This document shows positions 12,810 to 14,765 of a DNA stretch of 14,765 bases, piece after piece (the first letter of the stretch is position 1; every line of letters starts with the position of its first letter). The notes beneath the pieces are model-generated. The model saw nothing but the letters and a program-made list of their open reading frames with translations. It did no database searches and was not told where the DNA came from. The DNA is from an uncultured Collinsella sp. Its GTDB lineage: Bacteria > Actinomycetota > Coriobacteriia > Coriobacteriales > Coriobacteriaceae. The position numbers and the translations under genes were made by a program. The stretch covers positions 1-14,765 of the forward strand of contig CAUBVH010000028.1 of NCBI GenBank assembly GCA_958439425.1, read 5' to 3'.

Positions 12810-14348
12810 TTACTCCACCACGATGTTGTCGGTTGCGGTATCGGCACCATTGCTAGCGATAAGTTTCTTATAGTAGAAGAAGCTCTTCTTCTTACCGCGT
12901 TTGCCGGTGCCGTTGCCGTGGTCGTCCTGGTCGACCGAGATCTGGCCGTAGCGCTTGGTCATCTCGGAGGTGCCGGAGCTGATCAGGTCGATAGGGCCCC
13001 ACCAGGCGTAACCAAAGACGTCGACACCGTCGAGAATCGCCTGGTGCATCTGCTCGACGTGCTCCTTCATATACTCGATGTGCGCGTCGTCGTCGCAGAA
13101 GCCGTTCTCATCGCGGTTCTCGGTCATGCCGTTACCATTCTCGGCGATGAAGATCGGTAGGTGGTAGCGATCGTAGATGTGGTTGAGCGTGATGCGGAAT
13201 CCCACGGGATCGATCGGCCAGCCCCACTCGGTCATCTCGAGGTATTGGTTCTTGATCTCGGTAACCAGCTTGCCGCTCGGCTCGGGGGAAATTTTGCCCT
13301 TGTAGCGCATGATGTAGGTCATGTAGTAGCTGATGGAGATGTAGTCAACCACGCCGGCCTTGAGGGTTTCGAGGTCGCCGTCCTCCATCTTGATATCGAC
13401 GCCGTAGTCGCGTAAGAAACGCTTCACGTAGTAGGGGTACTCGCCCTTGGCCTGGATATCGGTGAAGAACCAGTTGAAGTGGTCCTCAAAAAGCACCTGG
13501 AGCTGATCCTCGGGCTTGGAGGTCTCAGCGTAGTTCTCAAGACGGCAGAGCATGTTGCCGATGTGAGCCTCGGGGTCAATCTCGCGCAGTTTGATAACCG
13601 CCTTGGCGGAAGCCACGAGCTGGTTGTGAGCGACCTGGAACTTCTCGGGCCAACGGCCGGCATAGGGGTTGGAGCCGTCTTCTTTCTCGTCCCAAATCAC
13701 GCCGCAGCAGGTGCAGGGGTTGGCGTAGACGTGGTTGATTTCGTTGAAGGTCATCCAATACTTGACCTTGCCCTTGTAGCGGCGGAAAAGCGTCTCAGCA
13801 TAGTGCTCAAAGGCGTCGACCACGTGACGGCTCGCAAAGCCGTTGTACTCCTCGGCCAGGTGAAGCGGCATATCAAAGTGGTTGAGGGTGACCATGGGCT
13901 CGATCCCGTGCTTATGGCACTCGTCAAAGACTTTATCGTAGAAGGCCAGACCCTCCTCGTTGGGCAGGGCGTCGTCGCCGTTGGGGAAGATACGGCTCCA
14001 GGAAATGCTCATGCGAAAGACGCCGAAGCCCATCTCGCCCAAAAGCGCAATGTCCTCCTTGTAGGTGTGGTAGAAGTCGATGCCGCGTCGTTTGGGAAAA
14101 TCATAGGCCATCTCGTCTGCCTTGCGAGCTGCGAGTGACTGTCGCGTAACGGAGTTGAGCGGGCCGCCCTCGACGATGCCCTCGCGGGCGCAGGTCTCGC
14201 GGTCGAGCAGAATCACATAGTCGGAGACCGCAGGGCCGCGACCGCCCTCGTCCCATGCGCCCTCGATCTGGTTGGCAGCGGTAGCGCCGCCCCATAGAAA
14301 ACCCTCGGGAAAAGTCTCACCAAAGTCATAGGTAGAAAGGTCGATCAT
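12810..14348 (-). CDS. GH1 6-phospho-beta-glucosidase
   Basis: This cytoplasmic retaining glycosidase hydrolyses phosphorylated beta-glucosides delivered by the PTS (cellobiose-6-P or similar) to glucose-6-P and a sugar or aglycone. The protein has 512 aa, a little longer than the usual 470-480. The N-terminal GH1 signature is FPEGFLWGGATAANQIEG. The acid/base is Glu203 (WMTFNEIN) and the nucleophile is Glu403 (IFIAENGNGM). The phosphate-binding Ser458-Lys465-Tyr467 (SGTSEMTKRYG) has the same spacing as in Lactococcus LacG, which marks a 6-phospho enzyme; beta-glucoside against beta-galactoside is not settled. Odd points are a Cys cluster (CTCC at 212-215) just after the acid/base and a basic insert (GKRGKKKS) near the end. 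The ATG at 14348 has GAGGAC upstream. It sits between the IIA and HPr genes on one strand. Confidence 0.94.
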   Translation of the reverse strand: MIDLSTYDFGETFPEGFLWGGATAANQIEGAWDEGGRGPAVSDYVILLDRETCAREGIVEGGPLNSVTRQSLAARKADEMAYDFPKRRGIDFYHTYKEDIALLGEMGFGVFRMSISWSRIFPNGDDALPNEEGLAFYDKVFDECHKHGIEPMVTLNHFDMPLHLAEEYNGFASRHVVDAFEHYAETLFRRYKGKVKYWMTFNEINHVYANPCTCCGVIWDEKEDGSNPYAGRWPEKFQVAHNQLVASAKAVIKLREIDPEAHIGNMLCRLENYAETSKPEDQLQVLFEDHFNWFFTDIQAKGEYPYYVKRFLRDYGVDIKMEDGDLETLKAGVVDYISISYYMTYIMRYKGKISPEPSGKLVTEIKNQYLEMTEWGWPIDPVGFRITLNHIYDRYHLPIFIAENGNGMTENRDENGFCDDDAHIEYMKEHVEQMHQAILDGVDVFGYAWWGPIDLISSGTSEMTKRYGQISVDQDDHGNGTGKRGKKKSFFYYKKLIASNGADTATDNIVVE

Positions 14349-14420
14349 GGTATGTCCTCATCTCTCTTGGTTGGGTTGGGGATGCGAGCCGCAGGGCGCG
14401 ACCCGCAATCGGGAGACGCG

Positions 14421-14747
14421 TTAGCGGGCGGTCAGCGCGCGCACTACGGGCATCATCTTCTTGGCCATGTGCAGCTCGGCGCTGATGGTCATAAGCGTAT
14501 CCTGGGCGTGCACGAACAGCAGGGAGTACTCGACCTCCTCGCCGCCCGCCTGGCGCTGGATCATCTCGGTCTGCGCTTTGTGCGCCTCAAGGATCTTGGC
14601 ATCAGCCTCGGCAAGATGCGCGTCTGCCGCATCGAAATCGAACTCCGCCAGGGCATCCATCGCCTTGTCGATGCAGGCGCGGCCGTCGCCAGCGTTGATG
14701 ATGACGTTCATCGCGACCGCAGGAACGTTGATTGTCTCATCAGCCAT
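14421..14747 (-). CDS. PTS lactose/cellobiose-family IIA component
   Basis: This soluble trimeric phosphocarrier takes phosphate from HPr and passes it to the cognate IIB. The 108-aa protein is all-helical (for example AFEFD-like DALAEFDFDAADAHLAEADA). The active His80 and the metal-binding Asp83 lie in LLFVHAQDTLMT and match His78 and Asp81 of LacF. Of two adjacent ATGs I chose the inner one (14745-14747), because AGGAGG then lies five bases upstream; the outer one leaves only two bases. The downstream 6-phospho-glucosidase points to a beta-glucoside or cellobiose system. The IIB and IIC genes are not in the window and probably lie to the right. The 72 bases before the glucosidase gene hold only its ribosome site. 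Confidence 0.93.
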   Translation of the reverse strand: MADETINVPAVAMNVIINAGDGRACIDKAMDALAEFDFDAADAHLAEADAKILEAHKAQTEMIQRQAGGEEVEYSLLFVHAQDTLMTISAELHMAKKMMPVVRALTAR

Positions 14748-14765
14748 CATGGCCTCCTATTCTTG

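Noticed and set aside
12348..13160. Plus-strand open frame of 270 codons opposite the HPr and glucosidase genes
   Set aside because: It crosses two well-supported minus-strand genes and a terminator.

Overview
The window looks like chromosome from a high-GC anaerobic gut actinobacterium, most likely Coriobacteriia and Collinsella-like. That placement is an inference from GC-rich codon use, the gene mix (AgrC-type GHKL kinase, NikR plus hyp maturation genes, lactose/cellobiose-type PTS with a GH1 phospho-glucosidase) and AAAAAGGG-cored intergenic hairpins. No rRNA, tRNA or CRISPR array is visible.

Left part (1-5160), the mobile and variable region. Bases 1-423 hold no gene; they contain a GC-rich palindrome and a large composite inverted repeat with two perfect 30-bp arms. 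Next comes a decayed IS3-family transposase (485-820). It is cut off by an apparently intact second IS3-family element (821-2125, minus-strand orfA/orfB joined by a -1 frameshift). The right end of this IS supplies the stop codon of a minus-strand membrane protein (2123-3241). Divergent from that gene is an orphan GHKL sensor kinase with an uncertain 5' end (about 3333-4487). A minus-strand protein of unknown function follows (4552-5127).

Centre (5160-11960), plus strand: thioredoxin (trxA), a terminator, then a metal/hydrogenase block. This block is an 82-aa helical His-containing protein, NikR with an unusual His/Cys-rich N-terminal tail, a long hairpin repeat, hypF, hypC, hypD and hypE. 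HypF and HypE make the cyanide ligand, and HypC and HypD assemble the Fe(CN)2CO unit of [NiFe]-hydrogenase. hypA, hypB and the hydrogenase itself are not in the window. NikR would tie nickel level to this block, although its target operator could not be identified. A bidirectional terminator closes the block.

Right part (11960-14765), minus strand, transcribed right to left: a PTS lactose/cellobiose IIA protein, a GH1 6-phospho-beta-glucosidase, an HPr phosphocarrier, a strong terminator, then a small multi-pass membrane protein. IIA and HPr carry phosphate for sugar uptake, and the GH1 enzyme cleaves the incoming phosphorylated beta-disaccharide. The IIB and IIC components are presumably beyond the right edge.

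The best candidates for something new are the 82-aa protein coupled to nikR, the His/Cys tail of NikR, and the two inverted-repeat hairpin elements.
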